From Cephalopachus bancanus (lineage: Eukaryota > Chordata > Mammalia > Primates > Tarsiidae), in assembly GCA_027257055.1 (NCBI GenBank), contig JAPVLO010000179.1, forward strand, positions 1,674,001-1,738,000: DNA of 64,000 nt, in the 5' to 3' direction. A model generated the notes under the pieces. It searched no databases. It saw nothing but the letters and a program-made list of their open reading frames with translations, and had not been told where the DNA came from. The translations under genes were made by a program, and so were the position numbers. Within the stretch, counting starts at the first letter, position 1; each line of letters opens with the position of its first letter. Of the stretch, positions 34,691 to 47,060 are shown piece by piece.

Positions 34691-36586
34691 TTTCATAACA
34701 CCGCTAACTGCCACAGGGCTCTCTCTTATGGCAGCTAATCTCTCCCCAGCATCTTCTCCAGATGTTATTAAACCCCATGACACTTCATGGGGTCTCATAA
34801 ATCACACTTCAGGAAACATGGAGATACACTAATTAATAAGACACAAAAAAGCTCACTTAAAAATTTTTTTTCCAAAACAATTGAGAAACCTCAAGTGTAA
34901 ATTAAAAATATTATGGTAAATGCTTGCACAGCTAGTACATAATGCTATGGTATAAAATGGGCCCTCTAAAAGCCCTGTTTGATTGACATGTAAAGCCAAT
35001 TATTTATAATAATTTGTGCTATCAACAAATGTCCAACACCTTTTTATAAGAGCAAGACCCAGATCAATTCAAATAAATTAACATTCCTGTCCAAACTGAC
35101 TCATCCAGCCCAAGTAACAAATTCACATGTCAATGGTGGGTTGACCCAATGACCCATCTGCTAAAAAATACAAACTGTATCATTTTGTTTTCCAAATAAC
35201 AAGCATTGATTGCAGTGTTAGAAAGGTCATTTGTCATCAGTTCAGTCGTTGACCTACTGGCAAATTGCAGCCTGTCACTCCACAGTAAGCCAGGATCATC
35301 AGCGGAACTAAGGGATGTTTTGTTTATAGAGTATAATTAGGGAGGTGATACCATTTTCACAAGGTGCATGTCTAACAGGATAAGTCTTAAATTCAACAGA
35401 GATCAAAAGAGGAAGTGTCATGAAAAAGAATACATGGGATTTCATAATTTCTCAAGATGACTACAAGAAACCTTGTTTATTTATGCTTACTTTTAAAAGC
35501 ACTAGATCAAACCCAGTGTGTGTATTAAAGTTGCCAAGGATTTCAGTGTTTCATACATTCTTATGGATAACAGAATAAATATGAGAGACCTCTTTCAATT
35601 TTCCCAGAAGGAACAAGGAAATATGCAATTAAGAAACAATCTCATATTAGAGAACCCAAAGCATATAAATAAGGACTGGCCATTTGAAAAGTCACTTTTC
35701 AGTGGCATCCTCTCTAAAAGTGCCACTCTGTTAACATGCATCCCCACATATCCAATCCAGACAGTTATTATTGTTGCATAACCAGTTGTTTCAATTTGTC
35801 CGCCCACCAGATACAGACATTATGACTGTCCAGCAGACAATTAAATAGCCATATTTATTTCTTTCAACCACTTAAGCTTTTAAATATCACTTTAAGATAT
35901 AATTTATCACAATCTCCTAGAATAAAATATCAATTAACTATGCATTAAAGGTCACTTATTTAAAATAATGATCTGCACAATCATTTAGTGAAGACTGCCA
36001 AGAAATTCTGTGTAAATTTTTCTGTATTCAGCCCCACATTATGGATAGGGTACAAATGAACGCAAGCATGTGTTCCAAAATAAAATTTGATAATTCCTGT
36101 GTGTCTCCCTACAAAGTTTCAGTTAATCACCAGAATATCTACCAATAGGATAAGAATCATTATACTTGAGGCACCCACTGAGGCATAAAACTACAGAGTG
36201 AAACATTTGTCCTATTTTTAGAAAGTCCTAAAATTATATCCCTTAAGTTAGTGATGTTAAATCGGTGTTACATAAGTCCATCAGCTCTACTAAAGCTCTC
36301 TGGTAATGACCAATGATCATCACGATATGCTCAGAAAGTGAAGATGTGGCTCAACCTGAGTTTCTTAAATAAACATATTTTCAACACAATTTGACAGGAT
36401 AGCATCTTGCCTAAAACGCATGAGTGGATAAAAATCTTATTGGCAAGGCTTGAGTCAGAGTACCTCAATTATGTCTTTTGTTGCCCCACATGTATACTGC
36501 AAATTTTGCTTAGCTTCCAAAGAATGGAAAAAGTAGTATATAAATACACACTTCACTAGACTTAACATCTTATCACATTTGCACAC
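34691..36586. other. Unclassified intronic sequence, AT-rich
   Basis: No repeat family or exon recognised. Confidence 0.45.
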
Positions 36587-36618
36587 GTTCTCTCTCTCTA
36601 AATACACACACACAGACA

Positions 36619-36654
<36 letters not shown>
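36587..36654. repeat. Compound (TC)n / (CA)n microsatellite with CGCGCG core
   Basis: TCTCTCTCT at 36589-36599, then CA repeats 36604-36654 interrupted by CACGCGCGCA near 36627-36637. Confidence 0.95.
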
Positions 36655-37009
36655 TAATTTTCCCACACAGCCATCCTAACAGTTACCTTTTAATACTTTA
36701 GCATAAATATCCTAAGAATAAGAGCATACTCCTACATAGTCATATGTTTTCTTGGTACTTATTTACTAAGCAAATTCTTTATTACATCTTTTCTTGATAC
36801 AGTCTTCAGAAATTTTAAGATCAACACTCAAATCACCCCTTCCTTCATAGGTTTTACCACCTCAGTACAACCTTTAAGAGAGTCTCCTCCAGCACCTTGA
36901 CTTGACCTCCCCCTCTTCCTCTTCTCATCCTGTGTGGGTGGCAATTCCCTGAATCACATGCAGTTTCCCAGACAACCGTGTGCCTGCCTACTATCCCTCA
37001 CCACACCTC

Positions 37010-37320
37010 ATTGCCTTTGGACAGAATGTTCCTCTCTTTGGAGATCTCCCCTACTTGACCCTCACTACTCATATTCTCATATCCCTTTTTGGGTGCTGCT
37101 GCCTCCTGGAAGCCCTCCACTTGCCCTCACCCCACTGGTCTCCATCTAGGTAGCAGCCTTATCCAGCTCAGAGAGCCAAGTAGAGCCAAGTGTCCACCAG
37201 AGCACTCACTGGCCACGCCACTTGTAAATGGCCTGGAAGTCTGTGAGCTAGTTTATCACTACGACCCCAGTGCCTGGGTCAGTGTCTAGCACATGGCAGG
37301 TGCTAAAAAGTGAAATAAAG
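37010..37320 (+). mobile_element. L2 LINE 3' region
   Basis: GGACAGAATGTTCCTCTCTT, TGCCTCCTGGAAGCCCTCCA and CAGTGTCTAGCACATGGCAGG then GTGCTAAAAAGTG follow the L2 3' end in sense. Diverged. Confidence 0.65.
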
Positions 37321-37488
37321 TAAAAATGTAGAAACTAATCTCTAAATTTAATTATCTAATTAACTAATCTCTAAATTCATGGGGAAAAAAGAATTGCAAT
37401 TTGGAGCAGACTTGCAGAGCAGGTGGTCTTTGTTTTGGTAGGTCCAAAGAATAAAGAAAGGGTTGAAGGTTTTATTAAAAATAAAAGT

Positions 37489-37572
37489 GGGCAACCCCTT
37501 CAGGTCCCCTCCGACTGTGGGAGTTTTTCTGTCCTATCAATAAATCCTGCTTTCTCAGGAAAAAAAAAAAAA
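37489..37572 (+). mobile_element. TINE-like LTR-derived retrocopy
   Basis: Same LTR segment as at 16270 (GGGCAACCCCTTCAGGTCCC, ACTGTGGGAG, CTGTCCTATCAATAAATCC, TGCTTTCTC) with AATAAA at 37539-37544 and an A12 tail. Both copies start at nearly the same point and end about 12-15 bases after the signal. No clear target duplication is visible. Confidence 0.75.
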
Positions 37573-39014
37573 CAATGTTGTATATTGCTCTTTGAGAAAG
37601 TTCAGTGATACTAGTGAAATTCTGGGAAGTTGGCAAGTTTTCATTGGTGAGTGACAGCATGGCAAAACTAGTCTTAGAGTGGCAGTAGGCTGTTTTAGTA
37701 GCTATTAGATAAAACTGGTTTCAGGTTTCAGCAGGCAGTTTCAGCAGTCAGACTAGCAGAGAGTAACATTTTTGGAGTAATGGTATGTGCCCTGAGTGCA
37801 TTTTCCCTGCCTTCACAACTTTGTTTTAGTTGGGTATGACAAAATGACCCAATTCATATGTTCAACTTTCACAGCAGGAAGGAACTTCCCTTTCTTTCTG
37901 TTCCTTATGTGAAAAGAATAATCTGAGCCTAAGCTTTTTTTTTTAATTCAAACATATTCAGCTCTTTAATTTCTTAAGCCATGGAACTTTCAGAAGGTGC
38001 TTAAGGGAAATCCTACAATGATCTGGTCTGACACCAGCAGAACAAGAATGCAGTGAACGGAAGCCCTCAGACTTTCCAAGGCCTTCCCCATCCTGGTGTC
38101 AGTGAGGGATCCTCTAGCACTGTCACCCACCTGCCACTGGGCTGTGCTAGTGAGCAGAGCAATGGCCCACTCCAAATCCCTATGACCCAAAGATCCCACC
38201 CTACATAGAGGCCACTGTCTGACTGCCCTGGACCCAAGTGGCAAGTCTTCCTCAGGTCTCAGGCTTTATTGTCATTAGAGAAAATATTTTCAAGTCAGCC
38301 CCATCCCCATCCACACCTCCCTCTACAGTCCAACAGGAACCTGCACTCAGAAAACTGACAGACTATGCCCGAGTGTCACATCAAAACTCACTCTCCCTTT
38401 GCTTGACTCTTACTACCAAGGCAGGCTCCTCCATTCCAATAACCTACCCAGCATGAGTCCCTTGCACTGTGGAGTCCAGCAGGCAGAACAAACAGAAAAT
38501 GAGAGCTGACCAAACCCTCAGTGTGATACTTTCAGGCTCGTATCGTAACTGTCTCATCCTCAACTGCCCTGGTCCTCATCTCTTCTACTTTTCACTCCTT
38601 CCTCTGCTCAGATGCTGAATAAAAGATTTACAACATCTGTTGTGACTGACCCATCTGTTTATCAATTACTTGGCTTCACATACCTCTTATGTCATCATGA
38701 ACAGTTTTACGGGAAATTAAGCAAGAAATAAAACTATTAAAACCCATATTTATAAACACAGACTGATTTGTATACTTTCTAGCAAATATTTTAAGAACAG
38801 CTAGCCACTATTCTTACTTTTTGTAAGCTTCCAATCAGTCAAGACAGGAATTTATAACAGATTTAGAGGAAAACATTTGTTGAACACTAAATATAAACTA
38901 CTGAAGTAAGTGGCCACACATAATACAATGGCTTGCATTGCCTGCCTTGAAATAGTGAGATATTAAAAACCACTTTTTATGAGTACCTTAATCTCTGAAA
39001 GTCTTTGCATAGAA
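37573..39014. other. Unclassified intronic sequence
   Basis: A T-run at 37937-37946 could mark another minus-strand retrocopy but no source or duplication was found. No family recognised. Confidence 0.45.
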
Positions 39015-39365
39015 AACTGAATCACTGAAAACATTATGCTGAGTGAAATAAGACAGACACAAAAGGGCAACACTATGACTCCACTTATACAGACACAAAA
39101 AAGGTACCTGGAGTGATCATATTCATAGAGACAGACAGAGGAACGGTAGTTACCAGGGGCTGAAGGAAGGGGGGTGGGGAGGTACTGCCTAGTGGGTTAG
39201 AGTTTCAGTTGGGAAAGATGCAAATGTTCTGGAGATGGTATGCAAATGTTCTGATGGTGGTAATGGTTGTACAACAATGTGAATTCACTTAATACCACTG
39301 AACTGCACACTTAAAAATGGTTACAATAGTAAATCATATGCTACATATTGTTTCGCAATTTCTTT
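39015..39365 (+). mobile_element. L1M 3' end fragment with a small internal duplication
   Basis: GAAAACATTATGCTGAGTGA, GGTAGTTACCAGGGGCTGA, CACTGAACTGCACACTTAAA are typical old-L1 3' end. The unit around ATGCAAATGTTCTG is duplicated at about 39220-39254. Confidence 0.85.
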
Positions 39366-39859
39366 TTCAATGGGGGATAAAAATCAGATGCCTAATTTAA
39401 GACCTAAATAAATCCTTCTTTCTTACTCAACATGAAATGTGATCCACTGCCTTCGGTACATCATGGAGCACATGCATTCCATATACAACCAGTGAGGGCT
39501 ACTGAGTGGAGCACGCTTGTTTGCATCCATGTGAAAATGAGCCTTGTGATTTTCAACCAAGAGTTCCCCACAGATCACCAATCCAAAATGGTTTGTTTTC
39601 TCATTACCACTGAAAGTTATTGTTCTAAATTTTGTAACTTACAAACTGCTGACAGAATACAACTCCAGTCCAATTTCTGCTGCTATGCCTCACATTCAGA
39701 CTAAAGGCCAACTGGAAACTCATTCTAAGCTCTGCCAAGGTGATCTGAGTAAGATCTAAGGAAGGTGAATGTTTATTGATAATTATATTACATCTGGATG
39801 CCAGGCTGGAGCCTCCATATGGAACACTTAAATGAGACATTCAAGGAAGAATGATAAAA
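39366..39859. other. Unclassified intronic sequence
   Basis: Nothing recognised apart from short chance frames. Confidence 0.5.
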
Positions 39860-39870
39860 CTTTTCATTTT

Positions 39871-40160
39871 TGGCTGGGCGCAGTGGCTCAAGCCTGTAAT
39901 CCCAGCACTTTGGGAGGCTGAGGTGAGGGAATTGCCTGAGTCCACGGGTCTGAGAACAACAGCCTGAGCAACTTGGCGAGACCTCATCTCTACAATAAAT
40001 CAAAAAATTAGCTGGCTTATAGTTCCGGCTACTTGGAAAACGGAGGCGGAAGAATCATCTGAGCCCAGCAGGTCGATGCTGGGGTGACCATGAGTGTACC
40101 ACTGCACTCCAGCCTCGGTGACAGAGTGAGACTCCAACTCAAAAAAAAAAACACAAAAAG
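39871..40160 (+). mobile_element. Alu SINE, older lineage-specific type
   Basis: Sense Alu with GGCTGGGCGCAGTGGCTCA start, linker TACAATAAATCAAAAAATTA, GTGAGTGTACCACTGCAC-type right arm and an A-tail. A perfect 10-bp duplication CTTTTCATTT lies at 39860-39869 and 40161-40170. Confidence 0.95.
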
Positions 40161-40170
40161 CTTTTCATTT

Positions 40171-40599
40171 CCTAGGCTCAGTGACTGAAAATATTCACAA
40201 TCAACTATTTAAAATAATGCCAAATTTCCACTACCAAATCATTTTAAATGTTAGTTTTTATTCTAAAGTTAGACTTGATTATTCAGGAAATGTGCCAGAT
40301 AGAAATAATTGGACAATTACCTCAAATCCTACCATCCTGGTAAAATTATTGTTAGTATTTTAATGAATTTTTTAAAACTTGTGGTTTTTTCTAATCCATT
40401 CAAATAGTACATGAAGATCTACATTTTCTATTTCTTATTTGATATCATTTAGAAGAGAAATAAGATTTGCATAAACTGCCCACTTTGTGGAGAGTCAAAA
40501 TTAAGCTAAGAGGTGAATTCGTATCAAACTGTCCCTGAAAAATTACCTAATAATAAAGGGAATATATTTCCTGATCATTGTACTAGGCCAAGTACAAGG
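40171..40599. other. Unclassified intronic sequence
   Basis: AT-rich. Nothing recognised. Confidence 0.5.
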
Positions 40600-41165
40600 T
40601 TAAGCTCCTGATATGGATTACTGGGTCTCACCTGGTCAAAAATCCTATAAGGTAGGTTCTAAACATCTTCTCATGGCTTTCAGGGTCCCATATGATCTGC
40701 ACCCCCAGTCCCTCCCGCAAAGCACACTCACTCCTGCCTTAGTGTTTTGTTCCTGCCCTTCCCTCACCTGGATCACATGACAACCGCAATACCCTGCCCC
40801 TGACTAGATTTACATCTTTACTCAAAGATGCCTCCTCATAAAAGCATCTTACACCAGTCCCTTTCTAAACCCTTATCCTGATTTAGTTTATCCTCCGGGC
40901 TCTTAGCGCTGCCCACCATTACAGTACATTCTCTCTGCTTATCAGATGACTGCCTGCCTCCTCCATGGTATATCAGCCTCAAGAGGAAAGAACTCTACTG
41001 CTATAGCTACAGCACCTACAGTCAGGTCTGTGGTATTCATTCCACAAATACATGTTACTAACCAATATTTTACAGATGAGTTGACTGTAAAACGTGCCCA
41101 AGGTCAACAGCTACAGAGTGGTAGAGTAAATAGCTGACCTGGACAGGCATGCAGGTCCCATAGTA
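40600..41165 (-). mobile_element. MIR SINE split by an L2
   Basis: The MIR halves are 40600-40667 (AATCCTATAAGGTAGGTTCT) and about 41067-41165 (TATTTTACAGATGAGTTGAC, TGCCCAAGGTCAACAGCTAC). The order continues across the gap, so the L2 between them is an insertion. Confidence 0.65.
40668..41066 (+). mobile_element. L2 LINE 3' region
   Basis: TATGATCTGCACCCCCAGTC, TTAGTGTTTTGTTCCTGCCC, TTTACTCAAAGATGCCTCCTC and TACAGCACCTACAGTCAGG follow the L2 3' end. Confidence 0.75.
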
Positions 41166-41324
41166 CATGGCCTTCATGTTCAAGTTTGAAGAAGTTGCAA
41201 ACAGATGCTACCTGGGATAAAAGGCCAGCTCCTACACTCAGTGCATGCTCTTATGTGGGAAGGTCACTCAAGGATACTTAGAAGAGCAAAAATGGAGGCT
41301 GTTCTTCTCACCAATAAGCCATGG

Positions 41325-41460
41325 TAAAGTTTTACTTCTCTGAACTTCAGTCTCTTATGGTGTAAAATGAAGATAATGCCACCCAATCTCCCAGGGCCAT
41401 CATAAGGATAAAAAGATATACAGCAAAAAAGCAAATTTTGTCAACTGTTTAGTGTCATTT
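41325..41460 (+). mobile_element. MIR SINE, plus orientation
   Basis: CTGAACTTCAGTCTCTTATG, GTAAAATGAAGATAATGCCA and ATCATAAGGATAAAAAG follow the sense MIR core. Confidence 0.75.
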
Positions 41461-41779
41461 GTATGTACAAGATTACTTTGTTTTATAAAGCAGTACTGTG
41501 TAGCCATTTGCCTATGATTTAGATATTTTTGGCCTTGTTTTTGTTTTACTTTTTAAAGGGAAAAAGCATAGAAGAAAGCTACATTTGATGCTTTGGTGTT
41601 TTGGGGCTCGTGAACTGGATGCTGAATTACCTTTTAAATATTCACCACCAGGAAGTCATTAATAAACAAGGAAAAACATGGTTTTATAGCATATAAAAAA
41701 ATCTCATCAGACAGAGACTATAAGGGGCACTGAGGAGTGGAGCTTTGTTTCACTTGGTGAAAAATCTCAAGCATTTATA

Positions 41780-41845
41780 ATAATGCCTAGTACTTAGCAG
41801 GTAAAATATTTGTTGACTACTGACTGGTTGAAAGAATGAATGAGA
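41780..41845 (+). mobile_element. L2/MIR-type 3' end fragment
   Basis: ATGCCTAGTACTTAGCAGG then TATTTGTTGACTACTG and GAATGAATGAGATAA match the shared LINE2/MIR tail. Confidence 0.55.
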
Positions 41846-43548
41846 TAATTAGACAATATTTAGCGCCAAAAATAGTTCTCATTGGATACATATTGAAATT
41901 TAAGAGGGAAAAGGTCTTTTCAAACCTATATTCTTCCTCTCTTCCTTATTCACTAAGCCTAGTATAAACCCTGAAGTGTGAATAAATAGGGAAGTCTTCG
42001 TTAGCACAAGGAAAATATGCCTGATAAGTGCACTCAAAGAGAAAATCCCTATTACTTTATCAACCCATCTTCCTTCCTATATGTGAAATTGACTCTAAAC
42101 AAATATATGTAGTCATTTTTCTATTTTCTGGGTCAGCACACTAAGAGTGCACACTGCTGCTGCATCCCAGTACTTCTGTCTCTGCCTGTCATACGGAAAC
42201 CCAGAGATACGATTCAGTCCTTAATCACATCTCCATGAAAATCGGCAACATCATCATTCCCACTATGTAAAACATGGGAAGATAAATGAGCTGTATATAG
42301 TCCTGTGCTATGCTACCTGGAAAAGTATTAAGAGAATTATGTTTTCCCTACACTGGGAATTTCACTTAATTACTACCTTTTTAGAGGTATGATAACTTAA
42401 GAGGAAACATGGATTATAAATACACATCAACTCTATAAGCATCAAATAGCTATGGTTATAAGCTACCTTTATGTTTTTAATACTATAGATGTGTTTATTG
42501 TTTAATTTTTTTCATTTTTTATAACAGTCACATTTTTATGCATAAAATATAGAACATATTAAATGTCAATTTTATAGTTTGAGCACTAATACAAATATTA
42601 TACAGTAAAGAAATTTAAAGATAACTACCATTGTCAAAGTGTTTCTTAATTATTCTTAATCTATGTGATAATTATACAATGTGCTGCATATATAAAGTGA
42701 TAGAAAGCAATAGTGCTAACAAAATATGCCAGGTTACTATTTGGAATCTTAGTCAAGATTTTTGTGTTCAAAGTAGTGAACCTTGTGACATAGTTTAAGA
42801 ACTTAATTTCCACATTTCTAATGAAGAAGTTCAACTAATATGAAATGAATTATCCACCAATAAAAGAGAAACAAGGTTTGGCATGGTTTCACCATCAAGA
42901 AAACCATGATGGTTCAGAGCTAGCTACAAAAGTTTAACCTACTATAGCATCAATGTTGGCGTGGAATACAAAACTGAAATGGCCTTTGGTATTTATTTGT
43001 CCTAAATATGTATTTTGAGAGTTAGTGTCACAGTCAGAATAGTTATCAAGTCAGTTTGCATAAAGCTTAAAACTGTATTTAAATATTTTAAAATGTGACT
43101 AAAAATAACCTTACATATGAAGATACAGAGAAGCAAATACTACACACTGGAGCACTGATTTTTAAAAAGATACAGGAAAAGTAAAAAGCTAAAAATTAGA
43201 GTAAAAGTGTTAGTCTCTCATTGTAATAACTTTTAAATTCATCTTGAATTGTTTGCTTATTAGGATTACAGTAGTGCAACAAAGATTTTGGTGCTAAACA
43301 ATGAAGAAAACTGCAATGCTTTTTCAATAAATAGCAAATTTAAGGGAAAGATAATCAAGAAAATCCCTAATTGTGGATTTTTCTTTCCCCCTACTGATTT
43401 TAGCAGCCCAATGTTTGGAAAACACAGAATCTGAAAGTGAAAGAAAATGTGAAATGTTTGTATATTAATTTATAATATGAATTCAGAAAACAATATAAAC
43501 CAGAAGTTCAAAACAACAATTACAAGTTGATGCCAAAATGGTTTAAGA
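41846..43548. other. Unclassified intronic sequence, AT-rich
   Basis: No repeat or exon recognised. Confidence 0.45.
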
Positions 43549-43877
43549 CAGGAATCGGCCACAGTTGTATGCAAAGGCCAGAGAGTAAGTATCTTAGACT
43601 CTGTGGACCAAGTAGTCTCTCTTGCCACTACTTAACTCTGTCATTGGAGCTTGAAACCAGCCACAGACAATATTTTTAAAAATGGGTATGGCTGTGTACC
43701 AATAAAACTTTGTTTATGAACACTGCAATTTGCATTTTATGTGTTACAGAATAGTATTATTCTCCTTGGATTTTTTTCAACCACTTAATAATGTAAAAAT
43801 TATTCTTAGCTTATAAGTCACACAAAAATCATCAGCAAACCAAATTTGTCTAGCAGGACATGGTTTGTCAACTCTTG
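43549..43877 (+). mobile_element. hAT transposon, Tip100/Zaphod-like, non-coding
   Basis: CAGGAATCGGCCACAGTTG, AAAGGCCAGAGAGTAAGTAT, GGCTGTGTACCAATAAAACT, TTTGTTTATGAACACTG and the end TTTGTCAACTCTTG follow a common Tip100-type element. The flanking 8-mers GTTTAAGA (43541-43548) and GTCTAAGG (43878-43885) match at 6 of 8, consistent with an old hAT duplication. Confidence 0.75.
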
Positions 43878-43885
43878 GTCTAAGG

Positions 43886-45117
43886 TATTACAGAAGCAGC
43901 CTACACATGCAAGACCAAATACACATATATATGCAAGAAGAACCCTAAAAGCATATTAAATAAAGTTTTTTTAAAAAATAACCCTCAGAAAGCTATGGTT
44001 TTACCATCCATTCACCCAGAGAAATTCATAAAATTTATTTCTGTTTCACCATGAGAGGACCACCTTTGGAATCTGTTTTTGAAAGGAATAAATCACAATG
44101 CACACATTACTGGAAAGGAAAACGGGAAGGAGAAAAAGGAGGAGGAGAAAACTCTTGAAGCTAAATAGTTTTTAAAATGTATGGCTGCCTATATATATTG
44201 AAAACTCCGTTTTAAAATCCATATCTTAGGATGTGTATATGCACATTTACAAAATGATATTTCCTTACTTCTAATAATATTGCATTGAGAATTTAACTCC
44301 TTACTTTGGTCAATAGTCAGTTGGGTACAACTCCATGTCCTTTTATAACAAAAACTGCTCCTAGAACACTTCCAGCATACTTAATTATATATCATTTTAG
44401 AGTGCTCACTAATTTTATTTTTGTAACTTTTTTCCCAGGTAAATAAGTTTCTAGAAAGAATTATTTCTCATAATCCTTCATCTCTCACAGTAATTAACAT
44501 CATATTTAGCATACACCAGTGCTCAAAAAAAAATTTAATGGCTAAACTTTAATGAATAACAGAAAAACAAATGCCACTATTTGCAGTTCTATATTATGAC
44601 AAACAGTTTAATCTGACGGAACAACTACCAGTTTTCAGAAATCCCATCTGCACCCATGCACAGAAGCATAGTCAGAGGATAGAGGAACTGCTGGTCCTTC
44701 CCTTTCCTCATTCATATGCTGATACCCAAGCCACTCTCATGTTCAAATAATGAGTCGCATCCTGTTTGGGGGTTAGGGTCAAGGACATACCTTTGTAACT
44801 GTAAGAAATCAGATGGACCTGACAAAAGTAAGAAGATTTAATATTCAGAGATCTTCACTACAAAGGCCTAATATTAATCACCAAGTATTCTATGAATCAA
44901 CAGAAGGAGAATATTAAAACATTTGAAACACTTCCACTTCATTCTTCCCAAGGTATAAGAGCCTTCAAAGGCTATATATTTGCGAAGTCACTTCCCCTTT
45001 GTTCCTTCAGTGACCTATCTGGCTGTTCTAGGATACACCTGGGGGCTTTGATTTTCAGTATCATTTTTTAATGGCCTCTGCTAGTAACCTACACTTTCTA
45101 TATTTTAAAAGTGTAAT
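43886..45117. other. Unclassified intronic sequence
   Basis: Nothing recognised. Confidence 0.45.
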
Positions 45118-45462
45118 GCCAGGCGCAGTGGCTCACATCTGTAATCCTAGAGGCTAAAGGCAAAGGTTGGAAGATTGCCTGAGCCCAGTGTTTCAAAATC
45201 AGCCTGGGCAAATTGGTGAGACCTCACACCTCTGCAATAAAATAAAATAAAATAAAATAAAATAAAATAAAATAAAATAAACAAGTAGTCCGGCATGTAG
45301 AGCACCTGTGGTTCCAGCTACTTAGAAGGCTGAGGCAGAAGGATCGCCTAAGCCCAGCAGGTCAAGGCTGTGGTGGCTGTGAGCATGCCACCCACTGTAC
45401 ACCATCCTAGGCAACAGAGTGAGACTCTGATTCACACATACACACATACACACACACACATA
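45118..45462 (+). mobile_element. Alu SINE with expanded linker and tail
   Basis: Sense Alu, GCCAGGCGCAGTGGCTCACA to GAGTGAGACTCTGATTC. The central A-rich linker has grown into (AATAA)n at 45236-45280, and the tail has become (CA)n at 45432-45462. A 5'-arm deletion shortens the AGCACTTTGGGAGG segment. Possible duplication AAAGTGTAA / AAAGTCTGA is weak. Confidence 0.9.
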
Positions 45463-45626
45463 AAGTCTGAGGTGGCAATATGGGACATAAAGAATGAAGG
45501 AAAGGACAAAACAGTGACAAGAAAAGGGATTCCTTTGGCCACCTTTATCAAGAGAGGTGAGTTATCTTGTGCCACAAACAGAATCAGCACAGGTTGAAGA
45601 AGATTCTATAGTAATTGGACTTCCCT

Positions 45627-45832
45627 TTTTTTTTTTTTTGGAGCTGGAGTCTCACTCTGTTGCCCAGGCTGGACTGCAGTGGCATGCTCACAGCCACCCT
45701 AGAGTTGATCTGCTGGGCTCAGGCAATCCCTCCACTTCAGCCTTCCAAGTAGCCAGAACTATAGCAGTGTGCTACCACACCCAGCTAATTTTTTGATTTA
45801 TCGTAGAAATGGGGTCTCACCAAGTTTCCCAT
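45627..45832 (-). mobile_element. Alu SINE, antisense, 5'-truncated
   Basis: T-tail then GGAGCTGGAGTCTCACTCTG, the linker GATTTATCGTAGAAATGGGG, and it stops in the left arm at CACCAAGTTTCCC. Most of the left monomer is missing. Confidence 0.9.
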
Positions 45833-45858
45833 GGGCTTCTTTTTAAAAGTTCGTTTTT

Positions 45859-45909
45859 ATGACTACTTGTATACCGAATCCTGAATTGTACCCTACATCT
45901 TTAAAAATA
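45859..45909 (+). mobile_element. 51-bp L1 3'-end insertion
   Basis: Only the last 51 bases of an L1 (TGACTACTTGTATACCGAAT to CTACATCTTTAAAAATA) inserted between a 14-bp duplication, AAAAGTTCGTTTTT (45845-45858) and AAAAGTTCATTTTT (45910-45923). It has the same 3' end as the L1 copies at 19033 and 24834. Confidence 0.88.
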
Positions 45910-45923
45910 AAAAGTTCATTTTT

Positions 45924-46899
45924 GCAAGTCAGGCTTCGATCAAAAGAGCCAAAATAATGATATCGACTGCCAACTGTGAAAAATTACACATTTTTCATTA
46001 AGTGAAAAGATAATAAACAAGGCAAGAGTGAATATACACTTGTGGAGAAATCTCTCATGACTAAATCTAAGAGCCCTCCTGACTCCCCTGGCCTCAAATG
46101 TCCTATGTCTCTGGACAAAGGCTGGAAATTCTCCAGAGGGTAGGAGATGATCAAAAGGTCTTCAGGGTGAGAAATCTGTTTAGGAAAGGACAGCTCCACA
46201 GGAGAAGCACAGCTGTGTTCTCTTCTTCCCTCTCCCCATCCCTGACAACAATAGAAGCAAGAACTAGAATTTGAAAAACCAACTAAAGTGGAGTTCTGAT
46301 TCAGATACAATCATATTCAAAAGCACACATGTGTATAAGAAGACAAGAGAGACAGAAAAGGAGAATGTGAGCTGTAGGGAAATAACCAAGAGCTAGAAAG
46401 GCTTTGAAGTCTGGTAAGGCTACAGTACTAAAGAGCTCAATGTTCCCTTCCTTGAAGTTCTAAGGAGTTAAAGGTGGGAAGGAGAGGTAGGAACACGGTG
46501 AGCATCATAACTGTTAAATCTTAGTGAGAAAAGCATTGAATTCTACTTCATGTTTAAAATCTACCTTTGCAAGATTACTTAGTAAATATAATTATTGCTA
46601 CATCTAGGGGCATTAATGAAAAACTTTATATTCATTAAAAAGTATAAAAATTGTGTTTTATTTGAGATCCAAATCAGAACATATTTTAAGTTTAAGTCCT
46701 GAATGGGAGCATACTCATCATCCCATCTGCATAATGAATCATTTTAAGGAGATGTCTAACATACAGCCTGAAAAAGGGGTCCACTGAAATGATCATGTGC
46801 CAATATGATTAGAGTTCACTAGCCACCATCTTCCTATTATTCCCTCCAAACAAGTAGAATTCTTGCTGATTTACGATGGAACAAATGTCTTTCACTCAT
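45924..46899. other. Unclassified intronic sequence
   Basis: No family recognised. The 108-codon minus frame at 45984-46310 has no signature. Confidence 0.45.
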
Positions 46900-47060
46900 T
46901 GAAACATTTACTAAGCAGTTCTACAGTGGAAAAAAATCCACATTGACACATTGACATTTTATCTTCAGAACAATCACTGGCCATTCTCCTAGATCTCTCA
47001 GGTGCCAAGTGAGCCCCTGAAGCTGAAAAAAGTTAAGCCATCTACAAGGTCTCTGTGATG
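46900..47060 (-). mobile_element. Possible MIR, strongly diverged
   Basis: AACATTTACTAAGCAGTTCT near the start, then TATCTTCAGAACAATC, fits an antisense MIR only loosely. Confidence 0.35.

Noticed and set aside
37937..38270. T-run start of a possible minus-strand retrocopy
   Set aside because: No polyadenylation signal in the right place, no source and no convincing duplication.
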